Positions 22,980 through 36,440 of a stretch of DNA of 64,000 nucleotides are shown in pieces. This stretch comes from Neckera pumila. Taxonomy: Eukaryota; Streptophyta; Bryopsida; Hypnales; Neckeraceae. The stretch is from contig OZ018412.1 of NCBI GenBank assembly GCA_963969595.1, positions 12,960,501 through 13,024,500 on the forward strand, written 5' to 3'. Position 1 is the first letter of the stretch. Each line of letters begins with the position of its first letter. Made by a program: the position numbers and the translations under genes. The notes under the pieces were generated by a model. It was not told the origin of the DNA and searched no databases. It was given only the letters and a program-made list of their open reading frames with translations.

Positions 22980-23920
22980 TTTAGATTTTATTTGAGTCCG
23001 GACAAAACTTCTTTTTGGTCGATTTGGACACGAAAGAAAGTTAGATACCCACTTTTGTATTGACTTTTTGCCCAAAATCTGCTTTTTCATAAAATTGTGG
23101 GGTTTAAACCCCCGTTTTTGATACTTTACAAATAACTCTAATGTGTGGAAAAAATTTCAGAATTTTTGACCAAACAGATTGCAAGATATCTGCATTCAAA
23201 GTGAAAAAAATAAGATTTTCAGCACATTGCGGGACTAGATTTTTTGACTTTGAACATTTTTAACTTAAATTTTTTGCATTACAGAGTTTTGAGCTTTAAA
23301 TCTTTCTAGTGAAGAATTGAATTGAGAGTCTACGAAAAAAAAAGAAATTCAAAAGAACTTAATTTTCATTCTTAAAAAAATTACTAAGTAGAAGATAGTA
23401 CAAGATAAAAAGAAATCTAAAATATTAATCTTTTAGATGGAATTAAAATGCACTAATTCCAATGGTGAGATCGTTCTACAAAAAAACTGAACCATATGGA
23501 AGTTCTTTTTTTGACAAATTGCAAAAATTGCATTCAGAAATGCATCCTACAAGTTATTTTTTCAAGAAGATGCTCTAATTGCCCAAAAAACAAGATAGTC
23601 CATAACTTTCTCATAAAAAATCCAAATGAAATGAATCAAAGCTTCCCAAATAGGCAAAAATATAATCTATAAAGAAAAAAAAAATTTTAATTAAATCTTT
23701 TGCAAAAAATTTCGTTGCCCGCTCTCCCCTGTTTTGAGCTTATTTGGGCATAACTTTTGTTCCTATGCACCAATTGAAAAAAACTTACATTCCCACAAAG
23801 CTTATCAGTTTTTCTATCTTTAAAAAAAAATTTAGAAAATCACGACAAAATTTCAGCCCATAAGTACCTGCCCAAAATCCCATTTGTCCCCCAAACGGAC
23901 AATGGTCCTTCAGGGGTTAA
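22980..23920 (+). mobile_element. TTAA-type element, divergent copy E (left end uncertain)
   Basis: The right end is clear: GGTCCTTCAGGGG-TTAA (23905-23920). The interior keeps the family's order: CAGATTGCAAGATATCTGCA, ATTCAAAGTG, then CATAACTTTTGTTCC and GCCCATAAGTACCTGCCC. The left end is given by family length and is not visible as a clean TTAA-CCCC. It is closest to the fragment at 63772-64000. Confidence 0.5.
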
Positions 23921-24159
23921 TCATTAGAAAAAAGATGAACCCTGGAAGAGGCCGTGAGTCCTGGGAACGCAGAGAACACAAGCCAAGAATTTATTTTTTT
24001 ATTTTATTTTATTTTTTCGATAGCGAACTATAGGTGCTGAATAGTGTGGAACAGCAGGGAATAGTTCAATTGAATAGTTTAAAAAAATATTAAAAAAAAA
24101 ATATTATTAAAAAAAATTCAAAATTACAGAATTCAGAATTACAAAGTGGCATGATTGGT

Positions 24160-24460
24160 GCCATGTCAGATTGCAATCATTACAATTTTTATTTTTTTAA
24201 TTATTTTTATTTTTATTATTATTTATTATTTATTATTGTTTATTATTATTTAATTATTATTTATTGATATTTTATTAATATTTTATTAATATTTTATTAA
24301 TATTTTATTAATATTTTGTTAATATTTTATTAATATTTTATTAATATTTTATTAATATTTTATTAATATTTTATTAATATTTTTTGATATTTTAATATTT
24401 TTTTAGTATTTTCATATTTTTTAAATATTTTTTTATTGTAATCATTGAATGCAATCACTG
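24160..24460. repeat. AT-rich region with 11-bp minisatellite (TATTTTATTAA)n
   Basis: About eleven copies of an 11-bp TATTTTATTAA unit, a few with one substitution, occupy roughly 24261-24385. The region is flanked by imperfectly inverted GATTGCAATCATTACAAT and ATTGTAATCATTGAATGC motifs, so it may be part of a small inverted-repeat element. No coding sequence. Confidence 0.6.
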
Positions 24461-26305
24461 TTGAGTTCCCTTGAATTCCCTTGAGGGAAGCTTACACTAC
24501 AAAGGAGCCCCTTTTAGGGCTCATTCTTTTCCTAATGGTACACGATCCATACATTTGAAAATCCTAAATGTATATATTTCTAAGATTGGTTTAGAATGCA
24601 CAACTGGAAAATCGTTACCTCCACCTTGAAGGTAGCAGCACTAAAAAGTGACACTTTTATTGAGCACGCTTCATTGAAAAGGAAGTGAAGTGTTTTGAGT
24701 GCATGTAGGTGGCCATTCAAGGACCTCATGAGAGTGGATTTGATTTGAAAAAGTGTCACAATTTTTGGTATTCCTACCTCATTTAATCCCAACATCTTTC
24801 TAATAAATGTCTCATAGGAGGGTGAATGTAGATTTGGATTTGTTTGAGAAAGTAAATCATGACTAGCAAAGAATGTAAACACAAGATCTTCAAGTTTTCC
24901 TTTTCCTTCCATTTGTGCATAAACTCATTAAGGAACAAGTGACTTCTCTAGAATCCAAGCAATTTTCTTGAACGATTTTTAATTTAAAAGTAATGCAAAA
25001 TACTTTACAAGGAATATTTGGCGAGATATTCTTCTGTTTTCAGTGGATGAAATTGCAAAATGCTAGCAAACCTTGGGACAATATCGCTTTATTTTGGATG
25101 AATGTACATGGCTCTTTTGGATGAATAAATAAATTTTCATCCATTTATTCTATGTTTCATCCATTTTTGTAAATGTAAATAGCTTCATCACTCCACTAAA
25201 GATTGCTTTTTGCACTACCTAAAATAAATGAAAAAAGAAAACAAGATTGTAATTGTGTCATTATGTACTAACATTGTACATTCTAAACCAAGATTGTTTG
25301 TTGCCAGTATATGATGATGGAATTAGAAACATGGTGACAATAGAATAATCAACCTTTAATTAAGCTTGAACTTGAGAGCCCCTAATTCCGAATACAATTT
25401 CAGAATCTCCAAATTTTATCATCCATAGGTTGAAATCCCCTCTTCTCAAAATGATGTGCCAAAAAAAGATGAGATCTTGGCCTAGCTTGACCATACAGGA
25501 TGCTAAACCCGTTCCACAAAGCAAGACCAACAGGGTGAATTTATCCCTGATAAAAATGCAAGATTTTTTAATTTTTTTCACACAGTCAAAAATTTGCAAA
25601 TTTTGAATTCATATTTGCAATCAGTGCCCCTGATTAGCTATGGGATGAAGTACAATAGGATTAAAATAGGGGAAGTTTTTTTACACTTACCCAGCAAAAC
25701 ACAAAATTCACACTCTTGGTCTCACTTGGTTTAGCGTCCTGCGCTCGCCCGGCCATAGCCATCAAATCAAAAGCAAGGAAACTACTGGCTGGCCACCGCA
25801 AACACCAAATTGCGCTCGGCCGCTCCCCTTCACGCCGCTGCCTGTGACGATGATGCTTCCGTCATCGATCCCGCTTGCTACATCGCTCTCCTGCGATCCC
25901 CACGTCACCTGGCGTCGTGAAATTCTCCTCCTGTGCAAACCCACCGCGTAGAATTTTTTGCTCTCACTTTTTGAAACTCTTCCAATCCATCGACCAAAAT
26001 CTCATTTGAAACTGCCAACAATTCTCCACAAATTACTCCACCTCGTATCCCCAGTTTCGAAAACACTGTGAGGGAATTGGGGGTCACCGCTAGCCAGGTT
26101 TCAAGCTGGAGGGAGGGAGTGCAGCACATCCATCACGAGCCAAGTCAACCAAGGTGCGACATTTCTTCGAATTCTGTATAAAATGTGGGTTACCTCGCCA
26201 AATTGAATGGTTTCGTGTATCAGCTTGTGGTTTAGTAATCGCTCTTGGCTTTTGAATTTTGTGGGCTCAGAAGTGGGCGAATTGAGAGCCTGCTGAGGGT
26301 GGGCT
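24461..26305. other. intergenic stretch upstream of the ABC1K gene
   Basis: A 110-codon minus-strand ORF (24580-24912) has fairly protein-like composition but no recognisable domain. At 25565-25620 there is AAAATTTGCAAATTTTGAAT, a palindromic motif repeated near 36040-36085 and 56140-56165, which marks another small dispersed repeat. The last 500 bases are GC-richer and presumably hold the ABC1K promoter and 5' UTR. Confidence 0.4.
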
Positions 26306-29300
26306 ATGGCGGGGGCTTTGGTGAATGCCCATTTGGTTCCTTCCCTGAGGAGCAAGGGTTGTTGTGAGCTCGGGAGTTCGGAATCGCGAGAGTTGCAGGG
26401 ACTTCGGTTTCCGTTGAAGCCGGTTCTGCGATCTGTCAACGTGGGGCACACGCGAGGGAGAAAGCGTCACAGTGGTAGCATTCGAAGCCTTGCTGAGAAT
26501 GGGAGCGCGAATTCTTCCAGTGGGTCGGCGAATTCTCGCATGGTGCCCATTGAGGAGGCGCTCAAGGGGCGGTCCGCGACTTTCCTTAGTAAAAGGCCGG
26601 AGCAGCCCAAGCCAAATGGCACCGTGAATGGTGATTATGGGCATTCTTTTCTTTTTGTCAATCTTTTTTTTTTCCTTTGTGAGCTGAATCGGCATTCCTG
26701 GGGTGCAATAGGGCTGTCAAACGGTGGCAGCTTGTGAGAATAGAATCTCGTGTTGAAAAAGTATGCAATCAAGAGTCAAGATTGTTTCAGGAAGTTTGAT
26801 ACCCGAATTTGAAGAATATTCTAAAACCCTAGTAAATCAAATTGGTTAGGCACCGGAATCCACTCATGGATTATTTTGTGACTTGCTGAAGGTGTGGAGT
26901 ACTAGTAGTAATCAATACTATTTCAACTACTAATCACAACGCTTCTTTTTCCTATTTTTGCGTGGGAGAACGCAATCCTAAATTTGGTGACAACATCATC
27001 GATGTTTGAATAACCCCTAATTTAGCACAGTGCACTGAATTTGGATGTTGTGATGATGCCATCTTCTGAACCTCAGGAGCAGCGAAGGGCACAACAAATG
27101 GCGCTGCCACGAACAGAATATCCACAAAGGGAGGCACAAACGGATTGGCAAGTAGGAGCACTACGACTCCAGGGTTACTGAGTGGAGTTTCCATCGGCAA
27201 AGTGAGCGGAAGCGCGAGCACTCAAGTGGTGATTCCCAATGTCGAAGTGGCCAAGAGGGTGCTGCAGCCTCCAGTGGATGTGGGCAAGTATGGAGAGCAG
27301 CCTGTTCGGGTGTTGCCATCCGATGAAGGCTTTAGTTGGGCCAGGGAGGACTACAGTGCCACAAAACGGAATATTGATGTGTGGAGCTTTGTGCTGACCT
27401 TGAGATCTCGAGTGTGGTTTTTGGACGCCAAATGGACTTATGTGGGGGGCTTCACGGAGGAAAAGCAGGTTAGTGCCCGAATCTCTTCTTGCTTAATATC
27501 CTTGAACTGCTCTTTCTTTTTGTGATGGTATGGTGAATATGCTTGTATTTATGCCTAGAGTTGCAATCTTGCCTCAACTCCGTGCCTTGAAAAACAGGTT
27601 AGGGCCCTTATCTCTTACTGCATAACATTCCTAAATCTCCTCAAAATGAAGGAGTAGTGAATATGCTTGTACTTATGCGTAGATTCGCATATATACATTG
27701 ACTTCAACTTGGTGGACGCTTGAAAGGGAAAGTATGTGGAAGGAATATTGGAAGATAGCTTGTCATGTGCTACTTTCACACAGATAATAAAGAGACCCTA
27801 ATTAGTACCGGTAAAGAATGTTACGTGCTCTCTTTGACAACCAGGTCTATATAACAGTCAGGGTTTTCGGTTAGTATTGACAGTATTGGTGCAATCACGC
27901 AGAAAGCAAGGCGACGGAGCTTAGCGGTGTGGGTTAGAGAGAAGATCTTGCAACTAGGACCCACGTTTATAAAGCTTGGCCAACTATCCTCCACCAGATC
28001 AGATCTCTTCCCGGCCGAAATTGTGGAGGAGCTAGCAAAGCTTCAGGTAATCGTGTCTCTGTATATTTTAATCGTCTCTTTTTTTTTACATAAGTGTTCA
28101 ATCAATTCAGAAAAGATCTTTGTTGAAAATTGTAAGTAAGGACCACTTCAGATTGCAGATCAAAGCAACAAGTATAAAATCTGAATCAATATCAAGTGCA
28201 ACTAGGGTTAAGATAACAAGCTTTAAATAATCCATTGTGTTCATGACGCATTTGACTCAACAAGTGTACAAGCCACGTCAATGAGGTAGACTGAAATCTT
28301 GTTATTTCAAATACTTTAGCATATTCCATAGAAACCATGTAATTGCCACTTCTTCATGCTTAATCTTGCTTCTTGGACTAGTGTTAAGTCGACGTTGAAA
28401 TAGAATGTGGTCATACGAATAAAAAATGAATTTTGCACCAATCAAGGTTTAGGATTCCTTGTTATCTCAAATTTGTTGTTTAAATCTCTGCCATCTTAAG
28501 TGGACCTAAGGGATTTATGCAGGGCTGAGATCTTGAGAATGCTCCATTGTAGTGATGTATGAAAACTTTTTGCAGGATCGAGTCCCAGCTTTTACAGCAG
28601 AGAAAGCCATGGCTTTTATTGAGAAGGAGTTGGGGGCGCCAGTAAATAAATTATTTGCTGATTTTGAACTGCAGCCCATTGCTGCAGCAAGTCTTGGACA
28701 GGTTGGATTCTCTTTTGTGTTTAAAGTTCTGGGAATGGAATCAGCTGCTGCCAGTGCCAAAAGTACTTCCAACTGTTCTGAATATTTTGACATTGTTTGC
28801 TAAATTAATCTCCTTCACCCTTGCTAACTTTGGTGTGGTTATGAGGTTAGTTCATGCGTCAGCTGCCCGAGCATTTTTTGTAAGCTTCTTGTAATGATCT
28901 GTTTCTGAAGGTACATCGAGCAATTTTGCCCAATGGAGAGCGAGTTGTAGTGAAAGTTCAGAGACCAGGCTTGAAGAAATTGTTTGACATTGATTTGGGT
29001 ATGAATCTGCCTGAGCTGCAATTCATCTATATTTGCCTCCAAGTCTGGAAATTAATCTGTGTATTTGGTTTGGACACTTGCGATTAGCTGCTTGTTGATA
29101 AGTTAGCTAAGGGCTTGCATATGTGAGTAGTCTTATTAATGCAAACTAGCAATGTACATCCACTTCTAGATATATTCCGTCTCACAGTTTCGCGGCAGCA
29201 ACTCTGATGCAGCACTTCCGCAATGTGCAGCTAATATGAAGGTGATAGCTCAGTATTTTCAAAACAGTGAATCTATGGGAGGTCCATCGAGGGACTGGCT

Positions 29301-32300
29301 TGGTATCTACGAGGAATGTGCCACGTAAGTAGATGTGGCCCAGTCTGGGTAGCAATAAATTCCTACCCTACCTGACACGATGATTTCTCTTTTTCAACCC
29401 TAAAAGACTAAAAGGCCGGAATCCAGCATTTTTAGCAGATTTGAGTAGGTCTTACCGGGAAGTCTCTAATTTTATTTACTCAGTGACTAACACATTTTAT
29501 TTTCACTCATTCTGGTGCTATAACACCTGGCCCCATCGGAATTCTGTTTTCTGCAATATGATCTATTGAATTGGTCACTTTATAACCATGAATTAGGGCG
29601 GAAAGGACTTGGCTGCAGTGTGGGTTTTCTGAGCTTAATATTCAACCTGTACGTGTTTGTTTGGTCAACAGAATATTGTATCAGGAAATTGATTACCTGA
29701 ATGAAGGACGCAATGCAGATAGATTTAAGCGGGACTTTCGAAAGCAAAAGTGGGTTCAAGTGCCAGTGAGTTATTCTTTCCTCCCAAATACATGAGCGTG
29801 CTTGTTCACTATTGGATTATTTGAAGGCTGATGTGCTCATGTCATGTCGTTCTGTGCTAGTGGAGCGTTCATTTTATTGCTTGTGGTGGTGCTGCTGAAT
29901 TTTTCATTTGTTGTCCTTAGCCTTCTCTCAAGAATAGATAAATTAAATCTATTAAGAACTCTTTTAAACTGTAATGCGCAGCAAGTGTTCTGGGATTATA
30001 CATCACAAAAGGTGTTGACTTTGGAATATGTTCCTGGTAAGATTCTCATCCTTCTTATTTCAAGTTCTGATTAGATTTAAAAACTGATTTTTTTACAGCA
30101 TGTAGCATGCATTGGATGAACAAGTACGCTTCTCTGAGTTACTCTATTTATAAACCCAAAAGGGTAGGCAAAGACAAGTCGTTCAGGCTGCTTTGTACTA
30201 TAGAGGACCAGGTGGAGAAATTCCAGCATCCTATTGCGCCATGTCACAATCTCTACTTGCTCTTCTCCATAGGGTTTCTGATTTTTTTGGTTCTTGAAAG
30301 TGCACTTCAAAGAGCACCTTGTAGTCAACAATTGAGGTTTTCATCTGCAGGGGTCTTCAAAGCAGACTGGAAGAATCCCTATAGTATGCTGGGTTTCCCC
30401 CTCCAGGCCCTCTGCAGTACTAACTGGCGCTATTCAGCTAAACAAGTCATCTAAGATATTATCTGCTGCTGCTGGGGAAGCACCGGCTGTATTTAGCACT
30501 CATGGCTATAGTCACAGATGGTTTTACTAGTTGTAAATTTAACTCCTCTCCCTTAAATTTCTGAGCAGGCATCAAAGTTAACGACGTTGCGGTTCTAGAT
30601 TCGGGAGGATTTGATAAAGCAAAAATAGCAAGCCTCGCTATAGAAGCTTATTTGATACAGGTGCCCAGTAATGCTACTCACTTTATGTTTCCCTTTATGA
30701 TGCATTGCAGACTCTATCACAAGCATTGCCTAACTCTTTTTGGTGGTTTCCAGATTTTGAGAACAGGGTTCTTCCATGCAGACCCGCACCCTGGTAACTT
30801 GGCTGTGGATGCCGACGGCTCGCTCATCTACTACGACTTTGGAATGATGGGCGAAATCAAGTCTTTCACAAGAGAGAAACTGCTTGAGATGTTCTATGCT
30901 GTGTATGAAAAAGATGCCCAGAAAATCATTCAAGCCTTAATATCCCTTGGAGCGTTGGTACCAACTGGAGACATGGGATCGGTCAGTTAATCTTCCTTCC
31001 TGCATTTCTTCTAGTTTCTCTGTTTCGAAGGATTTATTAGTGAATCTTCTGAAATGCTGTACAATAGCACTACGTGTATTTTGGGCGTTACCACACTACA
31101 GCAGAGGCGTGCAGCACCGCTTCGTTTAGGCCCCGTCCACATTGCATCAAAAAATTCCTTTCCATTTTCCCCATCTTCATGGATTTTCAAGCAGTAGTGC
31201 TTGGAATAAAACTTGGTTCTTCACTGCCATGCCATCTTTCACGTGCCACATAGGATGTTGCTCCTCTGGTGTGGTAGCCATTTGCTCTGATAGACCATTG
31301 ACTTACGGTTCAGTTCATTGCTATTCCTTCAGATTTCCTCTACGGTTGTAAGTCTCTTAGTGTTGAACATCGAGGAACAAGGTTCCAGGAGATATTAAAT
31401 CATGGGTTATTGCATATTATTAGCGTGTTACTTGTCTTGTTTGGGATGACCAATGTGAAGAAAACTAATTCGAGTATATCATTTCAAACAGGTGAGGAGA
31501 TCAGTGCAATATTTCTTGGATAACTTAATGGATCAAAGGCCTGATCAAGCGGCGACCTTTTCAGCTATAGGAGAGGTAAGCTTTTTGACGCAAATTCATT
31601 CGTCTGACTATAACCAATCTACCGTTTTTCAGATTCTGAGAGTAGCTTGTGGCTTGATTATGCAGGATTTATTTGCAATTGCAGTGGACCAACCGTTTCG
31701 ATTCCCAGCTACGTTTACGTTCGTGCTTCGTGCATTCTCCACGTTAGAAGGTTTGTAATGCAATTTTTCTACCTTGTTGTAAATCTTCCATCTATTATGG
31801 TGGATTGCGAGCCTTCTGTGGCAGGCAAGGTGGATCGTATACTTCTACCTGTTGCCACAAAAATGTGGTGTGAATATTGCTTCTTAGAAACTAAAATGTA
31901 GTTAATTGGCAGGAATCGGCTATACGCTTGATCCTGCTTTTTCGTTTGCAAAGATAGCTGCTCCTTATGCCCAGGTATGCATCAACTCGGCAACTAATGT
32001 ACTCATTTCTGCAGTTTATTTCCAGTGGGTTTATGTTCTAGAATTGCTAGGGTCACTTAACATTTAAGTAGGTCATAACACTTACGTTGTCATATGTGAA
32101 CCGTCTTTTGTGCAATTATATCTATTTTGGAATCAACACATGCAATGTTCTTTGCTGATTCTGATGATATGATTTAGCCCGCATCTGAATTATTGATTTT
32201 TCATAAAGTGATAAATCGAATTGGTCAATTCGAAACCATGATACCTTGGTTTAATTTTACTTGGTGAATCTTATGTCGACCACTCTGCTATGTGCTCTAT

Positions 32301-33521
32301 CAGGACTTGCTGGATACGCGGAAGGGGCAGAGAAGTGGGACACAGTATTTTGTTGAAGAATTGCAGCGGCAGGCAACCGATGTATGTGTCTGATCATCCA
32401 CAAGGCCTCAGTCTCTACTTTCTTCAGTTCCTTCAATTGAATTGGTGAAAATAATACTTTCGCCACTGTTGCTGAAAATATATCATGGCTGTTTGCGCAG
32501 GCAAGGGATGCCACAGTTGCCATGCCCTTGAGAGTGCAGCGCGTTGAGAAAATAATGCGGCAGCTTGAAGCTGGTGATTTGAAGCTACGGGTTCGGAGTC
32601 TTGAGGTGACAATTCTTGCCCAGGAGATTGTGATGAAGTCTGCGCACAACGATGCTTCTCAAGAATGTTTACTTCTGTAACAAGTTTGTAGATATTGGAA
32701 TCTAACTTTTATATGCGACGTATCATTCTAATAAGCAACTTAATGGCACTAGTTGATCTCTGGGTCTGAGTTTCTTAGATGCTGAAGTTTGCCCTTTTGG
32801 CTAAATTTGTCATCCCTCAGAGATTTATGCTGCTCCTGATATTCATTTCTAACATTCTAATTGAAAATCAGGCGGAAAGGGCTGCAAGACGACAATCTGT
32901 AGTACAAATGGCTACCATCAACAGTATCTTTGCCGTAGGTTTAGCTAATATTGGAGTGACACTCAGTACTGCCCAAGGCATCACAGCTGTATCAAGTTCT
33001 TCATTTGTTGGGGCTGGTAAGGAAACAAACGCCCTCATATTTCTTTCTGTCTTTATGGATCGTTTTCTTTGCAGCTGCAAGTCCATGTAGCACATGCTCA
33101 ACATCAAATTCGAATCTTGTAATATTCGTTAAAATGGTGAATATCAGTGAAATTGGAGCAGTTTCAGTCGCCAGACTGAAATCCTAGATCTAAACCAGTC
33201 TTCGTTTTTTAGAGATAAAATCACATGTCCTCTACTAGCCTTCAAAACTTGGATGCGCAAATTGAAAAAATAGAAATTGATTTTGGAAGTTAAGTACGTT
33301 ATTCTCACAGGAACCTCCATTACAGTTTTAATCCGATCAAAAGATATGGAAGCGACGTCTTTGGGCCATTTGGGTACTTACAAGTTAATTTCGTGTCTTC
33401 AATGAGTCTCTGATAAGGTATTTACCTTCGTTTCATTGTGTGTGCAGGTGTGTTTTTGTTACTGTTGGGAAATAATGTGCGCAGGATTCGCAACCTGGAC
33501 AAATTTGAGAAGATGATGTAG
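26306..33521 (+). CDS. ABC1K (UbiB/ADCK-like) atypical kinase, probably plastidial (17 exons, 756 aa)
   Basis: Exons: 26306-26630, 27077-27468, 27903-28046, 28576-28701, 28911-28998, 29231-29324, 29672-29765, 29982-30036, 30569-30660, 30754-30981, 31492-31575, 31666-31750, 31914-31975, 32304-32381, 32501-32605, 32872-33016, 33448-33521. All introns are GT-AG and all phases agree. The first ~80 residues are Ser/Arg-rich and poor in acidic residues, like a transit peptide. Family motifs in order: FIKLGQ (K263), Ala-rich loop AAASLGQ (323-329), ATP-binding Lys in VVVKVQRPG (K344), YQEIDY (E395), [10 protein letters not shown] (478-485), YYDFG (D498), [16 protein letters not shown], and a hydrophobic C-terminus. 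ABC1K proteins regulate prenylquinone and lipid metabolism, many on plastoglobules. ADCK-type kinases have a KxGQ block that inhibits normal protein kinase activity. Which of the plant ABC1K subgroups this belongs to is not settled. Confidence 0.93.
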
Positions 33522-36440
33522 TCTGGACGAGGAAACTTTGATGTTGTAAAGAGCCACAGGAAAAGAGTCTACAGTAGATATTGAATTTCTGGCATGTCAG
33601 TCACCTTTTAGAGCAATCTTGCTCGATTCCTTAAGAGTTACTTGCACATAAATTTGATCTATTCTTCTCCAATATTTGGGTGTACTCTTATTGTACATCT
33701 GGATTATCCAAGTAAATGTCCCCTAAGTTCTTGAACTAAAGATAGTATTATCATTTATAAAAGATTGTATCTATATCATTATCTATATCTATATCATTGA
33801 TATTTTGGGTCCATTGATATATGACAAGATTTTTCTTGACTTGAAGCTTGTTCGATGAATATTACTTGGATGAAGTATTCGCGTCATGCATCATCCAATG
33901 GGAGTGGGAGGGTAGTTTAGCATTTAGGTGTTATTAATGTCAATAATTGTATTCAAATTTTGAACTCTAAAAATGATATGGTTCTTGAAAGTATGCCCCA
34001 ATGCCCACTAGGGCAAAAATGGTCTACGTAGACTAAGTTTCAAGACCCACACATTTTATGACAAATTAGCTGAAAGTACGCGTCTTAAAGCTTAGTTTGC
34101 GTAGACCATGTTTGTAATAGTGGCTCTTGCTAAGGGAATCTAGATTCTTTGTGCATAATAGCTTGAAAGCTTTTAAGATATCAAATATTTATATTTTTTT
34201 AATCAATTGATCCATGATAGTCTTTTCCATTTTAAGGCAAAAGAAATTGATTGATGTGTGTAAGTGACTACTGATGTTGGTTTATGAATTTAACATTGTA
34301 GACATGACAATTCCATATTTGACATTACCAGTTGAAAAATTACACGCCTCATACTTCAAGAAAGTTATGCTTAGGGCTTGTCAAGCTTGTGATAATGTGA
34401 TAAAGTAAAAAATTATTATTGTGAATAGTTGACAAGAAGACTCATCCTCATCACTTTAGAATGTTATGTTTTGGTCTTAGAACATCAATATTTTTTTTTC
34501 ATTAGTGCAAAAAAACATTCAAATCCATTGATTTTCTGACAAAATCATTGCATTCATGCCAACAAGAAGTAACATGTTAGTTCTCTAATGGTGAATACTA
34601 AAGTACTACCATTGAATATATAGAAAGGTGATTATGGGATGTTATAGGACATTTATGACTCCACTCTATGAGCAGTATTATAATTTCAGGGTAGGCTACT
34701 TCAAGAAATTCACAAAAATTATAATTTTAATCAGAAAATTATAATTCTACTTGGGCTTGATTTGTGAAACAAGCACACATTTCTGAAAAATATGTGCCCC
34801 TCTTTGGAGTTGCCCCCAAGACATTCAGATTGCAAATCAGTGTGGTAATAGGCTTGTCTGCCTTACCAGAGAAGTGGCACGGGTTGTTGTCACCCACGTT
34901 CAAACCTCTATGGCAAGATATTTGGAATGCAAATTGAGCATTCAAAGCACTCAAAGAAATTGCCTTCATGTGTAGTGTATGGCATGCAGCAATTGCTATT
35001 AACATCTAGTGACTCTATAAATTCATTAGGAGGAAATTGAACCCACAAAGAGGCCTTGAATTTTTTTACTAATTTTGATACTAATTGCATGAGTATGAGA
35101 GTGACACCTTCATTACAACCACCACTTGGAGCGTGCTTCATGAAGAAGCCATTATAAGATTTATGATATCTTAGGAATGGATTGGATAATGATGATGAAT
35201 TTTTGAGTTCACCATGCAATTCTTGGACAATTAGTGAATTCAAGAAGGCTTTTCTCACCACTCACTAATTTATGAGATCATGGAGATGGATTGTGTAATG
35301 AATTGTCATCGAATTTTGACCTATTTAGTAAGTTGAGAAGGCTCTTCCCACCCACATTTTTGCATTACCAAGCGGACACTTTTGGGGTTCAATTTTTTCC
35401 TAATGTGCTACCACCTGTCTCAGTTGCAATACAGGGATGCCCAAGTTGTTGCTGCATAAAACTCAATGTGCTTGGCACTAGCCATCTTACATCGTACACA
35501 TGCCAATGTCCGGTCACATATGATCAACTTGACACTAATTTGGCTTAGTGTGTGGTTACTACTCAAACCTTTCAATTTTGAAAATGGTGTTCAAATAGTA
35601 ATGGAGTTGGCTCCCAGGTACAACAAGAAAAAGTTGACCCCTCTCACAATTTGAGTTCACATAGGTTTGTAACTGTTATGAGAAGACACAATTGCCCTTC
35701 AAATTCCAGTGTACTGAACATTTCACAATTCACCCGTTTTCCTTCCCCGGACAGTTCCAAGTGGAGTAAAAGTCCTGCTAATTGAGCTGTCCAGATTTGG
35801 GGAAGAGTCCGGTTACAGGCGTGTGTACGATGCCGTGTGTCGCTGGAAGTGCCTCCAGAGGGCAAAGAGAATGGGCGGGATTCACTCGGCAGCAGCAGTG
35901 TACCGTATTTTCGGTTCCCAACTTCCCAGTGAGGGCGGGAGTGAATCGAATCGAACTCCTCGCTCGGGGTGCATGTAAAAAAAAGACCCCCTATTTCGTG
36001 CTTGATTAATTTATCTTCTACACATAATTTATCTACTCTGGGGTCTCCGATTGCAAATATGAATTCAAAATTTGCAAATTTTTTCATGCGTGGCAAATAA
36101 AAAATTTCAGCGTTTTCTCTCCGTTGGGGATGAGCGAGGGGGGCATTTGCTCCGGCCCTTCCCAGGAGATGAGTCAAGGCAGGAAAATTGTGGCAGGAAA
36201 TTGTGGCAGATCATTCGAGGAGCGGTTCTTTGGCTCTCGCGGTTGACCCGCAATAGATCGACTGAAATGCTTTTCTGATCATCCCTGGCCCTAATACAAG
36301 ATGAAGCATGACACCCTTGGAACTACTTTGGATTATGGCGGAAGACACAGGAGTGGGGCCAAAACTGGGGCCAAAGCCACCCCAATTCAAGCGGACAAGC
36401 ACTTGACGAAGGTTGATAGGATGTGAGCAAACAATACTTA
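33522..36440. other. intergenic stretch downstream of the ABC1K gene
   Basis: The ABC1K 3' UTR must end in the first few hundred bases. Two overlapping minus-strand ORFs (34739-35005 and 34908-35261) look somewhat protein-like but are in different frames and match nothing I know; they may be a decayed gene. AAAATTTGCAAATTTTTTCA near 36067 is the shared palindromic motif also seen near 25.6 kb and 56.1 kb. Confidence 0.4.
34006..34122. mobile_element. CACTA-ended miniature hairpin element (117 bp)
   Basis: It starts CACTA and ends TAGTG. Arms of 28 bp (34019-34046 and 34082-34109; ATGGTCTACG against CGTAGACCAT) pair with about five mismatches around a 35-bp loop. The 3-bp flanks are GCC and GCT. 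Its interior is unrelated to the CACTA elements at 2.9 and 4.8 kb. Confidence 0.5.

Noticed and set aside
26267..26695. Two minus-strand ORFs of 116 and 142 codons opposite exon 1 of the ABC1K gene
   Set aside because: They are antisense shadows; the plus strand gives a phase-consistent 17-exon kinase.
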